Below are positions 36,771 through 44,053 of a stretch of 46,334 nucleotides of DNA, piece by piece. Position numbers and translations under genes: made by a program. Position 1 is the first letter of the stretch. Each line of letters starts with the position of its first letter. Source of the stretch: Sandaracinus sp. (GTDB lineage: Bacteria; Myxococcota_A; Polyangia; Polyangiales; Houyiibacteriaceae); the NCBI GenBank assembly GCA_002699025.1, contig PABA01000187.1:1-46334 (forward strand). Reading direction: 5' to 3'. The notes under the pieces were generated by a model. The model saw only the letters and a list, made by a program, of their open reading frames with translations, ran no database searches and was not told the DNA's origin.

Positions 36771-38543
36771 TCACTCCGCCGGCGACTTGCTCTGGATCAC
36801 CGCCTCGGCCTGCGTCTCCTCGACGTAGACGTCCGTGTAGACGATGTCGCCCTCGGAGATGCGCCCGAGCTCGGCGGCGTTCGCCTCGTCCGTGTCGATG
36901 TGCATCTCGAGCGCGTAGCTGTCCTTCACCCGGACCAGCACGTCGCCGAAGATCAGGTCCCGCGGGCCGCCCTTGATCGCGACCTCCACGTACTCCTTGT
37001 CCTTCACGCCGTAGGCCGCCGCGTCTTCGGGCGTCATGTGGATGTGCCGCCAGGCGCAGATCAGCCCCTCCTCGAGGTGCAGCGTGCCCTTCGGCCCCTC
37101 GAGCGTGATCGGCGCCGAGTTCTTCACCTTGCCCGAGTGCCGCACCGGCGCGTCCACGCCGAGCTTGAACTCGTCCGTGCGCGAGATCTCGATCTGGTTG
37201 CCGGGCCGGAGCGGGCCGAGGATGCGCACCCCGTCGATGCGCGCGCGCGGCCCGATCAGGTTCACCTTCTCCTCGGCGGCGAACTGCCCGGGCTGGGAGA
37301 GCGGCTTGTAGGGCGTCAGCTCGTAGCCCTCGCCGAAGAGCACGTCGAGGGACTCGCGCGTGAGGTGCACGTGGCGGGCGCTCACGGCGATGGGGATCGG
37401 CTTCTTCACGGCGATCGTCTTGGCGCCCTGCACCTGGGCCGCCGTCTGCCGCGCAATCTCGAGCTCCTCGTTCGTCGCGATGACCAGCGTCCGCACGCGC
37501 GCGTTCGCCGCGCCGATGTCGCGCACCGGGTCGTCGTCGCTCACCTTCGCGTCGAAGTTCTTCTCCTCGTCGAGGCGCACGCCGAGGAACTCGAGGCGCT
37601 GGAGGATGCGTCGGCGCATGTCGGCCGAGTTCTCGCCGATCCCCGCCGTGAGGACGATCGCGTCGACGCCGCCCATGACCGTCGCGTAGGCGCCGATGTA
37701 CTTCCGGGCCTGGTGGGCGAAGACGTTGATCGCGAGGCGCGCGCCGTCGTGGCCCTCGGCGGCCTTCGCCTGCAGGTCGCGGAGGTCGTTGCTCAGCCCG
37801 CTCAGGCCCTTCAGGCCGCTCTCCCGGTTCAGCACCCGGTCCGTCTCGTCGACGCCGAGCTCGCGGGCGAGTTTCAGGACGAGGCCCGGGTCCACGTCGC
37901 CGGAGCGCGTGCCCATCACCAGCCCCTCGAGCGGGGTCAGGCCCATGGAGGTCTCGACGCTCGAGCCGTACTCGACGGCGCAGGCGCTCGCGCCGTTGCC
38001 GAGGTGGAGCGTGATGATGCGGAAGTCGCGGAGGTCGCCGCCGAGGTGCTCGGCGGCGAGGCGGGCGACGAAGGCGTGGCTGGTGCCGTGGAAGCCGTAG
38101 CGCCGGAGCTGGTGCTTCTCGGCGAGCTCGCGGTCGATGGCGTAGGTGGCGGCGCGGCGCGGCATGCGCGCGTGGAAGGCCGTGTCGAAGACGGCCACGT
38201 GGGGCACGTCCGGGAGCGCCGCGCGGGCGGCCTCGAGGCCGGCGAGGTTGGCCGGGTTGTGAAGCGGCGCCAGGGGCACGCAGGCCTCGATGGCCGCCTT
38301 CACCTCGTCGTCGACGAGGGTCGCGTCGTGGAACTTCGGCCCGCCGTGCACGACCCGGTGGCCGACGGCCTCGACGCCATGCTCCTTCGTCGCCTCGACG
38401 ATCTCCTTCACCGCCGCGGAGTGCGTGCGCCCCTCCTCGCCGATGCGCTCGACGACGCCGGCGGCGAGCCGCTCGCCCGAGTCGCTCTCGACGACCTGGT
38501 ACTTCACGCTCGACGAGCCGCAGTTGATGACCAGTACCTTCAC
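36771..38543 (-). CDS. ackA: Acetate kinase fused to PduL-type phosphotransacylase
   Basis: A 590-residue fusion. Residues 1 to about 375 are a complete acetate/propionate kinase: NCGSSSVKY, GHRVVHGG, FDTAFHARMP, YGFHGTSH, LHLGNGAS, MGTRSGDVDP and TAGIGENS are present. Residues about 380-575 are a PduL-type phosphate acyltransferase with its two related halves. RHVHL (about 390-394) and HIHMTPEDA (about 499), plus MHID (about 546), give the histidines that bind its two zinc ions. The protein would convert acyl-CoA and phosphate to acyl phosphate and then to acid and ATP, or the reverse, by channelling. An AGGAGG site lies five bases before GTG 38543. No microcompartment shell genes are near, so this PduL is not part of a visible microcompartment locus. 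Confidence 0.94.
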   Translation of the reverse strand: MKVLVINCGSSSVKYQVVESDSGERLAAGVVERIGEEGRTHSAAVKEIVEATKEHGVEAVGHRVVHGGPKFHDATLVDDEVKAAIEACVPLAPLHNPANLAGLEAARAALPDVPHVAVFDTAFHARMPRRAATYAIDRELAEKHQLRRYGFHGTSHAFVARLAAEHLGGDLRDFRIITLHLGNGASACAVEYGSSVETSMGLTPLEGLVMGTRSGDVDPGLVLKLARELGVDETDRVLNRESGLKGLSGLSNDLRDLQAKAAEGHDGARLAINVFAHQARKYIGAYATVMGGVDAIVLTAGIGENSADMRRRILQRLEFLGVRLDEEKNFDAKVSDDDPVRDIGAANARVRTLVIATNEELEIARQTAAQVQGAKTIAVKKPIPIAVSARHVHLTRESLDVLFGEGYELTPYKPLSQPGQFAAEEKVNLIGPRARIDGVRILGPLRPGNQIEISRTDEFKLGVDAPVRHSGKVKNSAPITLEGPKGTLHLEEGLICAWRHIHMTPEDAAAYGVKDKEYVEVAIKGGPRDLIFGDVLVRVKDSYALEMHIDTDEANAAELGRISEGDIVYTDVYVEETQAEAVIQSKSPAE

Positions 38544-38815
38544 GCTTCCTCCTGCCTTCTCCCTCGGTCCGGCGTGCGACCCTATCGCCGCGGCGCCGCG
38601 ACGAAAAGGACCGTCACCGCGGCGTCACGCGTGGCGAGCTCGACGTCCGCCGTCCGCCGTCCGCTCGTTCGCGTCGACCCGTCCGGCTCAGGCTCGCGCG
38701 CGGTCCGCGCCACGAGGCGGCGGGATCGCGGCCGGGGCGTCATGATGGGGCGCATGGGCATGGCGGCGTGGGGGGCTTCGGGAGAGCGTCCGGGCACGTT
38801 CGCCGGGGCGGCGTC
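38544..38815. promoter_or_regulatory. 272-bp divergent intergenic region
   Basis: This lies between the ackA fusion (minus) and the glycosidase gene (plus). It contains three GTCCGCC-type units in a row near 38648-38670, which resemble the purine/pyrimidine runs at 17433 and 22159. No sigma box can be named. Confidence 0.4.
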
Positions 38816-39844
38816 ATGAGCCGTGCGCTCTTCTTCGCGCCCTGGCTGCTCCTCGTCCCGGCGCTCGGCCCCTCGTCCGAGCCCTCGACGGCGCGCGGCT
38901 GGTGGGGCGCCTCGCTCGCGCTCCATCCGCGGGAGAGCGCGCGGCAGGGCTTCGCGTATCCGCCCGACCCGGCGCCCCTCGCTGGGCTCGGGGCGCGGCA
39001 CGTGCTCCTCGCGCCGACCTGGGTGCAGGCGGACCCGCGCTCGAGCGCCATCGGGCCCGGCGAGGTGCGTGGCGGCACGCTGCGGCGGGTGATGCGGCGG
39101 GCGCGGGCGCTCGACCTCGGCGTCGTGCTCATGCCGTATCTCGTGCTCGCGCGGGCGGCGCCGGGCGAGTGGCGCGGGCGCATCCGGCCGCGAGACCGGG
39201 CGGCGTGGTGGCGAAGCTATCGGCGCTTCGTGCGCCACCACGCGCGCCTGGCCGCGGAGGAGCGCGCGGAGCTCTTCGCCATCGGCTCGGAGCTGACCTC
39301 GATGAGCGGCCCGGGCGAGGCCGGGCGCTGGCGTTCGCTCGCGGCCGAGGTGCGCGGGATCTACGACGGCCCGATCGCCTGGGTCGCCAACCACGACGCG
39401 CTCGATCGGCGCGCGCCCTTCGAGGCCGTCGACGTGATCGGCGTGAGCGCCTACTTCCCGCTCGCCGAGGAGCCGGGCGCGAGCGAGGGGGCGATGCGGC
39501 GGCGGGCCTCGGCGCACGTCCGGCGGCTGAGGGCGCTGCGGGCGGAGGTGGGCAAGCCGCTCGTGCTCTTCGAGCTCGGTTACCCGAGCCGGCGCGGGGG
39601 GGCCGTCCGGCCCTGGGACGACGCCTCGCCGGCGCCGGCCGATCCGGAGACCCAGCGCCGCGCCTGGGCGGCCATGCGCGGGGCGCTCGAGGGCGAGGGG
39701 GCGCTCGGCCCGCGGGGCTGGCTGGACGGGCTCTTCGCCTGGACCTGGTTCGGTCCCGGGGGCGTCCACGACCGCCACTACACGGTGCGCGGCAAGCCCG
39801 CCGAGGCGGAGCTCCGGGCGCTGTTGCGTGCCGCCTCCCGGTAG
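38816..39844 (+). CDS. Exported GH113-like TIM-barrel glycosidase
   Basis: A 342-residue protein with a signal peptide (about 1-26). The rest reads as a TIM barrel close to glycoside hydrolase family 113. The strand-4 motif FAIGSELTSM offers the acid/base Glu159, DVIGVSAYFPL is a typical strand 6, and LFELGYPSR offers the nucleophile Glu253. GH113 members are mainly beta-mannanases, so mannan-type polysaccharide is a possible substrate, but that is family knowledge only. The C-terminal part has AWTWFGPGGVHDRHYTVRGK, also family-like. The start ATG 38816 opens the signal peptide; an earlier frame start at 38768 adds polar sequence. It is divergent from the ackA fusion across 272 bp. Confidence 0.75.
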   Translation: MSRALFFAPWLLLVPALGPSSEPSTARGWWGASLALHPRESARQGFAYPPDPAPLAGLGARHVLLAPTWVQADPRSSAIGPGEVRGGTLRRVMRRARALDLGVVLMPYLVLARAAPGEWRGRIRPRDRAAWWRSYRRFVRHHARLAAEERAELFAIGSELTSMSGPGEAGRWRSLAAEVRGIYDGPIAWVANHDALDRRAPFEAVDVIGVSAYFPLAEEPGASEGAMRRRASAHVRRLRALRAEVGKPLVLFELGYPSRRGGAVRPWDDASPAPADPETQRRAWAAMRGALEGEGALGPRGWLDGLFAWTWFGPGGVHDRHYTVRGKPAEAELRALLRAASR

Positions 39845-39881
39845 GGAGCGTGTCGCGCATGGGAGCACCCTGCGGGCGTGC

Positions 39882-40487
39882 TCAGCGACCGACCTGCGTC
39901 GAGGCCTGAAGGGCGTCGTGGCGGGCGAAGCCGTCGCGCACCCCCGCGGCGACGGCCTCCCGCAGGGCGCGTGGGTCGGCGCCGTGCGGCGCGAGGTCGA
40001 CGCAGACCCGGTAGCGCCCCTGCACGCAGAGCCCATCGCGGAGCCACGCGGCCACCCGCTCCACGGCCGGCCGCTCCGGCGCGCCCGTGGTCGCCGTCGG
40101 CCCGACGATCACCGGCACCCCCGCCGCGTTCTCCACCTGCGCGGCGAGCGCCCCGTAGGCCGCCCGCATGGCCTCCTCGTCCGCCTCGCTCCCCAGCGCG
40201 CTGCCGTCGAAGCCGAACACGAGCACGTCCGGCCACTCGGTGACCGCCTCCTCGATCCGCGCTCGCGTCCCCGCCACCTCTTCGTGCGCCCGGAGGCGGA
40301 GCTGGTAGCGCGCGCCTTCGGGCGCGTCCTCGGCGCGGAGGACGCTCAGCGCGCCCGCCCCGACCACCGGCACGCCCTTGCCGCCCCCGGTGAGGAGCTC
40401 CCAGGCGCCCATGATCAGCAGCGGCGCGATCAGCGCGCCGACGAGCCAGTAGCGCTTCCACCAGGGCGGACCGGTCGCGTCGTCCAT
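39882..40487 (-). CDS. Membrane-anchored hypothetical protein encoded with egtB
   Basis: A 201-residue protein with a short polar N-terminus, one membrane helix (about 12-30) and a soluble alpha/beta domain outside the membrane. WPDVLVFGFDGSALGSEADE resembles the block III region of SGNH hydrolases, but no matching nucleophile block is seen, so an SGNH assignment is weak. The start ATG shares one base with the egtB stop (TGATG), so translation is coupled to the ergothioneine genes. No known ergothioneine protein has this layout to my knowledge. A link to ergothioneine or thiol handling is inferred from position only. Confidence 0.7.
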   Translation of the reverse strand: MDDATGPPWWKRYWLVGALIAPLLIMGAWELLTGGGKGVPVVGAGALSVLRAEDAPEGARYQLRLRAHEEVAGTRARIEEAVTEWPDVLVFGFDGSALGSEADEEAMRAAYGALAAQVENAAGVPVIVGPTATTGAPERPAVERVAAWLRDGLCVQGRYRVCVDLAPHGADPRALREAVAAGVRDGFARHDALQASTQVGR

Positions 40488-41713
40488 CAGGCGTCGTACG
40501 CGAGCCGGAGCCCGACGTAACACTGGCGCGTCGAGGGCTCGTACCAGTTGCGGAAGGCCGGCCGCGCGATGGCCGGGTCGGTCGCGAAGCTGCCGCCGCG
40601 CATGACCTTGTGCGTCGCCTCGAACCAGGGCGTCGAGTAGCCGCGATAGGGGTAGGGCGAGAAGCCCGGGCGCGGCTCGAACCAGTCGGCGGTCCACTCC
40701 CAGACGTTGCCGAGGAGGTCGGTCGCCCGCGCGGCGTCGCGCGTCACCGGCGCCGGGCCGTCCGAGCGGAGCGCCAGCGCCTCGCCCCCGCCGAAGCGTC
40801 GCGCCGCGTGCTCCCACTCGGCCTCCGTCGGCAGGCGCGCCCCCGGCGTGTGCGCGCTCGCCCAGCGCGCGTAGGCCTCGGCCTCCCACCAGCTCACGCC
40901 GTGCACGGGCTCGCGGCCGTCGATGGGCGCCCAGCCTCCGAGGCGTGGCCGGAGCCAGCCCGCGCCGGCCCTCCTCCAGGCGCGCGGCGCCGTCACGCCC
41001 GCGCGCGCCTTCCACGCCCAGCCGGCGTCGCTCCAGAGGGCGCGCGTCGCGTAGCCGCCGTCCGCCATGAAGCGGGCCCAGGACGCCGCCGTGACCGGGT
41101 GGCCGTCGAGGGCGAAGGGGGCGAGCTCGACCTCCTGCGGTGGGCGCTCGTTGTCGTAGGCGAGGCGACCGGCCGTGCCGAGCCGCACCTGCGCGCCGGG
41201 CACGCTCACGCGCGGCGCTGGGCCCGCGTCCTCGAGGGGCGGCGCGTCGAGCTCGCCGGGGGAGCGCGCGCTCCGCACGAGCCCGAGCACGATGGCCATG
41301 GTCTCCCGGTGCTGGTGCTCGTGGCAGCAGAGGAACCAGCCGACGTACCCGTCCTCGACCAGGTCCGGCCGCGCGCCTCCGCTCGCCGCCAGGATCGGCC
41401 ACGCCTCGCGAACCCGCTCGCGCACCGCGTCGAGGTAGGCGAAGAGGGCGCCGCGCTCGAAGCCCTCGGCGCGCTCGGCCTTGGCGCAGCCGTCCTGGGC
41501 GAAGCGGCGGGCGTACGGCTTCGAGAGCGAGGGGTCGCCGGCGCAGCGCGCGAGGATCCAGTGCGCCTCCGTGAAGGCGAGGTGCCCGAGGTGCCAGCAG
41601 AGCGGGCTGAAGGCCGGGTCGGGCCAGGCTTCGAGCGTCGCGTCGTCGAGGTCGCGGACGAAGGCGAGGGTCTTGGCGCGCGCGGCGTCGAGGTGCGCGA
41701 GCACGTCGGTCAC
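40487..41713 (-). CDS. egtB: Ergothioneine biosynthesis protein EgtB (iron-dependent sulfoxide synthase)
   Basis: A 408-residue enzyme with an N-terminal DinB-like helical domain and a C-terminal formylglycine-enzyme-like (FGE-sulfatase) domain. The iron ligands fit CWHLGHL (His near 38) and HEHQHRE (near 129, the HxxxHxE triad). Late landmarks are LPTEAEWEHAAR, LGNVWEWTADWF and KVMRGGSFAT. EgtB joins trimethylhistidine to gamma-glutamylcysteine (or cysteine) with oxygen. The start is GTG 41713, overlapping the egtC stop by 4 nt; no ATG fits. It lies in the unit egtC-egtB-(40487 gene). Confidence 0.94.
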   Translation of the reverse strand: MTDVLAHLDAARAKTLAFVRDLDDATLEAWPDPAFSPLCWHLGHLAFTEAHWILARCAGDPSLSKPYARRFAQDGCAKAERAEGFERGALFAYLDAVRERVREAWPILAASGGARPDLVEDGYVGWFLCCHEHQHRETMAIVLGLVRSARSPGELDAPPLEDAGPAPRVSVPGAQVRLGTAGRLAYDNERPPQEVELAPFALDGHPVTAASWARFMADGGYATRALWSDAGWAWKARAGVTAPRAWRRAGAGWLRPRLGGWAPIDGREPVHGVSWWEAEAYARWASAHTPGARLPTEAEWEHAARRFGGGEALALRSDGPAPVTRDAARATDLLGNVWEWTADWFEPRPGFSPYPYRGYSTPWFEATHKVMRGGSFATDPAIARPAFRNWYEPSTRQCYVGLRLAYDA

Positions 41714-42474
41714 GCGAGGGGCTCCCGGTGCGCGCCCCCGGCGTCGAGGCGGAGCAGCGTGCCCGGCGCGATCGGCTCCCAGGGCGCCTCGAAGGGGGGC
41801 TCGGAGGCGAGCCAGGCGTCGCCCTCCGCCCGGTGGAGGTAGAGCGTCGGCGCGTCGCCCCGGAGGGCGTGGCGGAGCGCGTAGATCGCGGCGCCGTCGG
41901 TCGCGACGAGGGAGAGGAGCGCCTTCCGAGCGGGCGCGATCGCGTCGACCTTCGCGACGACGGCGCGGAGCGCGTCGAGGGGGTCGGAGCCGCCCGCGAG
42001 GGCGTCCAGGAAGACGGCGAAGAGGTGCTCGCTGTCCGTGCCGGCGCCGCGGATCGCGCCGTAGGCCGCGTCGGAGAGATCGCGCCGGAGGGCGCGCATG
42101 GGGCCGTCGCGGAAGCTGGCGACGAAGCCGTTGTGGCTGAAGGTCCAGGGGCCGTGCGTGAAGGGGGGCGTGTTGGCGATGCCCATGCCGAGACCGGGCG
42201 TGGCGCTCCGCGCGTTCGCGATCAGGCAGCGCGTCGCGAGCCGGGGCGCGAGCTCGGGGAGGTTCTCGTCGGCCCACATGGGGAGCGGGCTCCGGTAGCG
42301 CGCCGGCTCGGCGTGGCCCTCCACGTACCAGGCGACGCCGAAGCCGTCGGCGTTGAGGAGCGCCGTCTCCATCTCCTTCGGCGCGTAGCTCTGCACCTCG
42401 AGCGAGTGGGCGGGGGCGCGGAGCAGCGCGTCGAGGGAGCGGGGGCGGCCGAGGTAGCCGAGGTGGCGACACAT
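41710..42474 (-). CDS. egtC: Ergothioneine biosynthesis amidohydrolase EgtC
   Basis: A 254-residue class II glutamine amidotransferase. The catalytic nucleophile is Cys2 in MCRHLGYLG, exposed after Met removal. Supporting motifs are NADGFGVAWY, NARSATPG and FSHNGFVASF, the set expected for this fold. EgtC removes the gamma-glutamyl group from the EgtB product, so its presence implies the gamma-glutamylcysteine route rather than the cysteine route. The start is fixed at ATG 42474 by Cys2. The stop codon overlaps the egtB start by 4 nt, so the two are coupled. It is divergent from egtD. Confidence 0.93.
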   Translation of the reverse strand: MCRHLGYLGRPRSLDALLRAPAHSLEVQSYAPKEMETALLNADGFGVAWYVEGHAEPARYRSPLPMWADENLPELAPRLATRCLIANARSATPGLGMGIANTPPFTHGPWTFSHNGFVASFRDGPMRALRRDLSDAAYGAIRGAGTDSEHLFAVFLDALAGGSDPLDALRAVVAKVDAIAPARKALLSLVATDGAAIYALRHALRGDAPTLYLHRAEGDAWLASEPPFEAPWEPIAPGTLLRLDAGGAHREPLA

Positions 42475-42789
42475 GCCCGCTCACCGATAGCATGGCCGGC
42501 GCGGGGGGGGCTGCCGGAGCGTGGGGGATCGTCTCGCGCCCGTCCGTTCGCCCGTCCGTTCGCCCGTTCGCCCGCCCTTCTCGCGCTCGCCCGGCTCTCG
42601 CCGGCCGCCGACGTAATGACTCGCGGGCTCGCGCGTTCTCTCTCGGGTGGAGGGGCGCGTCGCTCCGCTCCTCGCGTCTCCTTCCCGCGTCTCCTCTTCA
42701 CCGCGCTTCGCCGCGCCGTCTGCCACGGAAACGCAACGAACCATCGGGCCCCGCTTGTGACCACCGACCCCCGCGCCTATGAGCCCCCC
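42475..42789. promoter_or_regulatory. Divergent egtC/egtD control region with CGTTCGCCCG repeats
   Basis: This 315-bp region should hold promoters for both directions. It contains four back-to-back CCGTTCGCCCG-like units (about 42540-42575) and a GGACGTAATGACTCGC segment near 42610. No sigma box or operator can be named. An alternative egtD start, GTG 42757, lies inside it. Confidence 0.45.
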
Positions 42790-43803
42790 ATGGAGAACGC
42801 CTCCACCGACGCCGACCCCATCGACCCCGCTCCCATCGAGGCGCGCCTGCGCGTCGACGTCTTCGTGCAGCCCGGGGAGGGCTCGAGCCTCGCCGCGGAC
42901 GTGCGCGCCGGCCTGGCCGAGCGCCCCCGGCGCATCCCCCCGAAGCACTTCTACGACGCCCGCGGCGCGCGCCTCTTCGACGCGATCTGCGACACGCCCG
43001 AGTACTACCCGACGCGCACCGAGCAGGCGCTCCTCGAGGCGATCGTCGACGACCTCCTCGAGGAGGTCGACCCGACCATGCTCGTCGAGCTCGGGAGCGG
43101 CGCCGCGCGCAAGACGCGCACGCTGATCGAGGCCATGCTCCGGCGCGGCGCGGCCACCTACGTGCCGATCGACGTGAGCGAGGAGATGCTCCGGCGGAGC
43201 GCCCGCACGCTCCTCGCCGACTACCCGACGCTGCGCATCCACGGCCTCGTCGCCGACTACGACCGCCACCTCGGCCACATGCCCGACGGCGGGCGCCACC
43301 TGATCGCCTTCCTCGGCAGCACCATCGGCAACTTCACGCACGAGTCGGGGGCGCGCTTCCTCGGCAAGATCGCCGAGTCCATGGGCGAGGGGGATCGGCT
43401 GCTCCTCGGCCTCGACCAGGTGAAGGACCCGGCCGTGCTCCACGCGGCCTACAACGACGCCGAGGGCCTGACCGCTGCGTTCAACAAGAACGTGCTCCGG
43501 GTGATGAACGCGCAGCTCGACGCGGACTTCCCGGAGGACGGCTTCGAGCACGTCGCCTTCTACGACGCGGAGAAGCAGCAGGTGGAGATGCACCTCGAGG
43601 CGATGCGCCCGATGGAGGTGCGCGTCGCGGCGCTCGAGCTGACGCTCGCCTTCGAGGAGGGGGAGCGCATCCACACGGAGATCAGCCGGAAGTTCACGCG
43701 CGAGAGCGCCGAGCGGCTGCTCGCCGACGCGGGGCTCGCGCTCGAGCGCTGGGACCTCTCGGAGGACGGCTACTTCGCGCTGGCCACGGCCCGCGGCGCG
43801 TAG
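42790..43803 (+). CDS. egtD: L-histidine N-alpha-methyltransferase EgtD
   Basis: A 337-residue SAM-dependent enzyme that trimethylates histidine to hercynine, the first step of ergothioneine synthesis. Recognised blocks are IPPKHFYDARGARLFDAICD, YYPTRTEQALL, LVELGSGAARKTRTLI (SAM site, about 98-113), YVPIDVSEEMLRRSA and FLGSTIGNFT (about 174-183). The length is near the usual 320. ATG 42790 is chosen; GTG 42757 would add 11 residues, and neither has a strong ribosome site. It is transcribed away from egtC-egtB. No egtA or egtE is seen in the window, so gamma-glutamylcysteine supply and the C-S lyase must be encoded elsewhere. Confidence 0.95.
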   Translation: MENASTDADPIDPAPIEARLRVDVFVQPGEGSSLAADVRAGLAERPRRIPPKHFYDARGARLFDAICDTPEYYPTRTEQALLEAIVDDLLEEVDPTMLVELGSGAARKTRTLIEAMLRRGAATYVPIDVSEEMLRRSARTLLADYPTLRIHGLVADYDRHLGHMPDGGRHLIAFLGSTIGNFTHESGARFLGKIAESMGEGDRLLLGLDQVKDPAVLHAAYNDAEGLTAAFNKNVLRVMNAQLDADFPEDGFEHVAFYDAEKQQVEMHLEAMRPMEVRVAALELTLAFEEGERIHTEISRKFTRESAERLLADAGLALERWDLSEDGYFALATARGA

Positions 43804-43900
43804 GAGCGCGTCGACCGGCCCGTTCGCCCCCACGCCCCTGCTGCCGAGCGCGAGCCCCCCTCGTGCTCCTCCTGCCTGTGCTCATCGCGCGCCCGGGTCG

Positions 43901-44040
43901 GGCTCCGTGCTCCCGGCCCGGACGGCCCGCCTCTGCCCCGTTCGAGGGAAGCTCTTCGGGGCGCGGCGCGGGCTTCGTGCTCCCGACCCGGGCGGCCCGC
44001 CTCTGCCCCGTTCGAGGGAAGCTTTTCGGGGCGCGGCGCG
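43901..44040. repeat. 70-bp direct tandem duplication upstream of the last gene
   Basis: Two adjacent 70-bp copies (43901-43970 and 43971-44040) differ at only a few positions. Both hold CCTCTGCCCCGTTCGAGGGA and end in GGGGCGCGGCGCG. The second copy ends 13 bp before ATG 44054, so the duplication covers the expected promoter of that gene. Its period matches the 69/70-bp array at 33779, but the sequences are unrelated. Confidence 0.92.
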
Positions 44041-44053
44041 GTAGGTCGGGGGC

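Noticed and set aside
36756-38819. 687-residue plus-strand frame opposite the ackA fusion
   Set aside because: Antisense shadow of a gene with all acetate kinase motifs.
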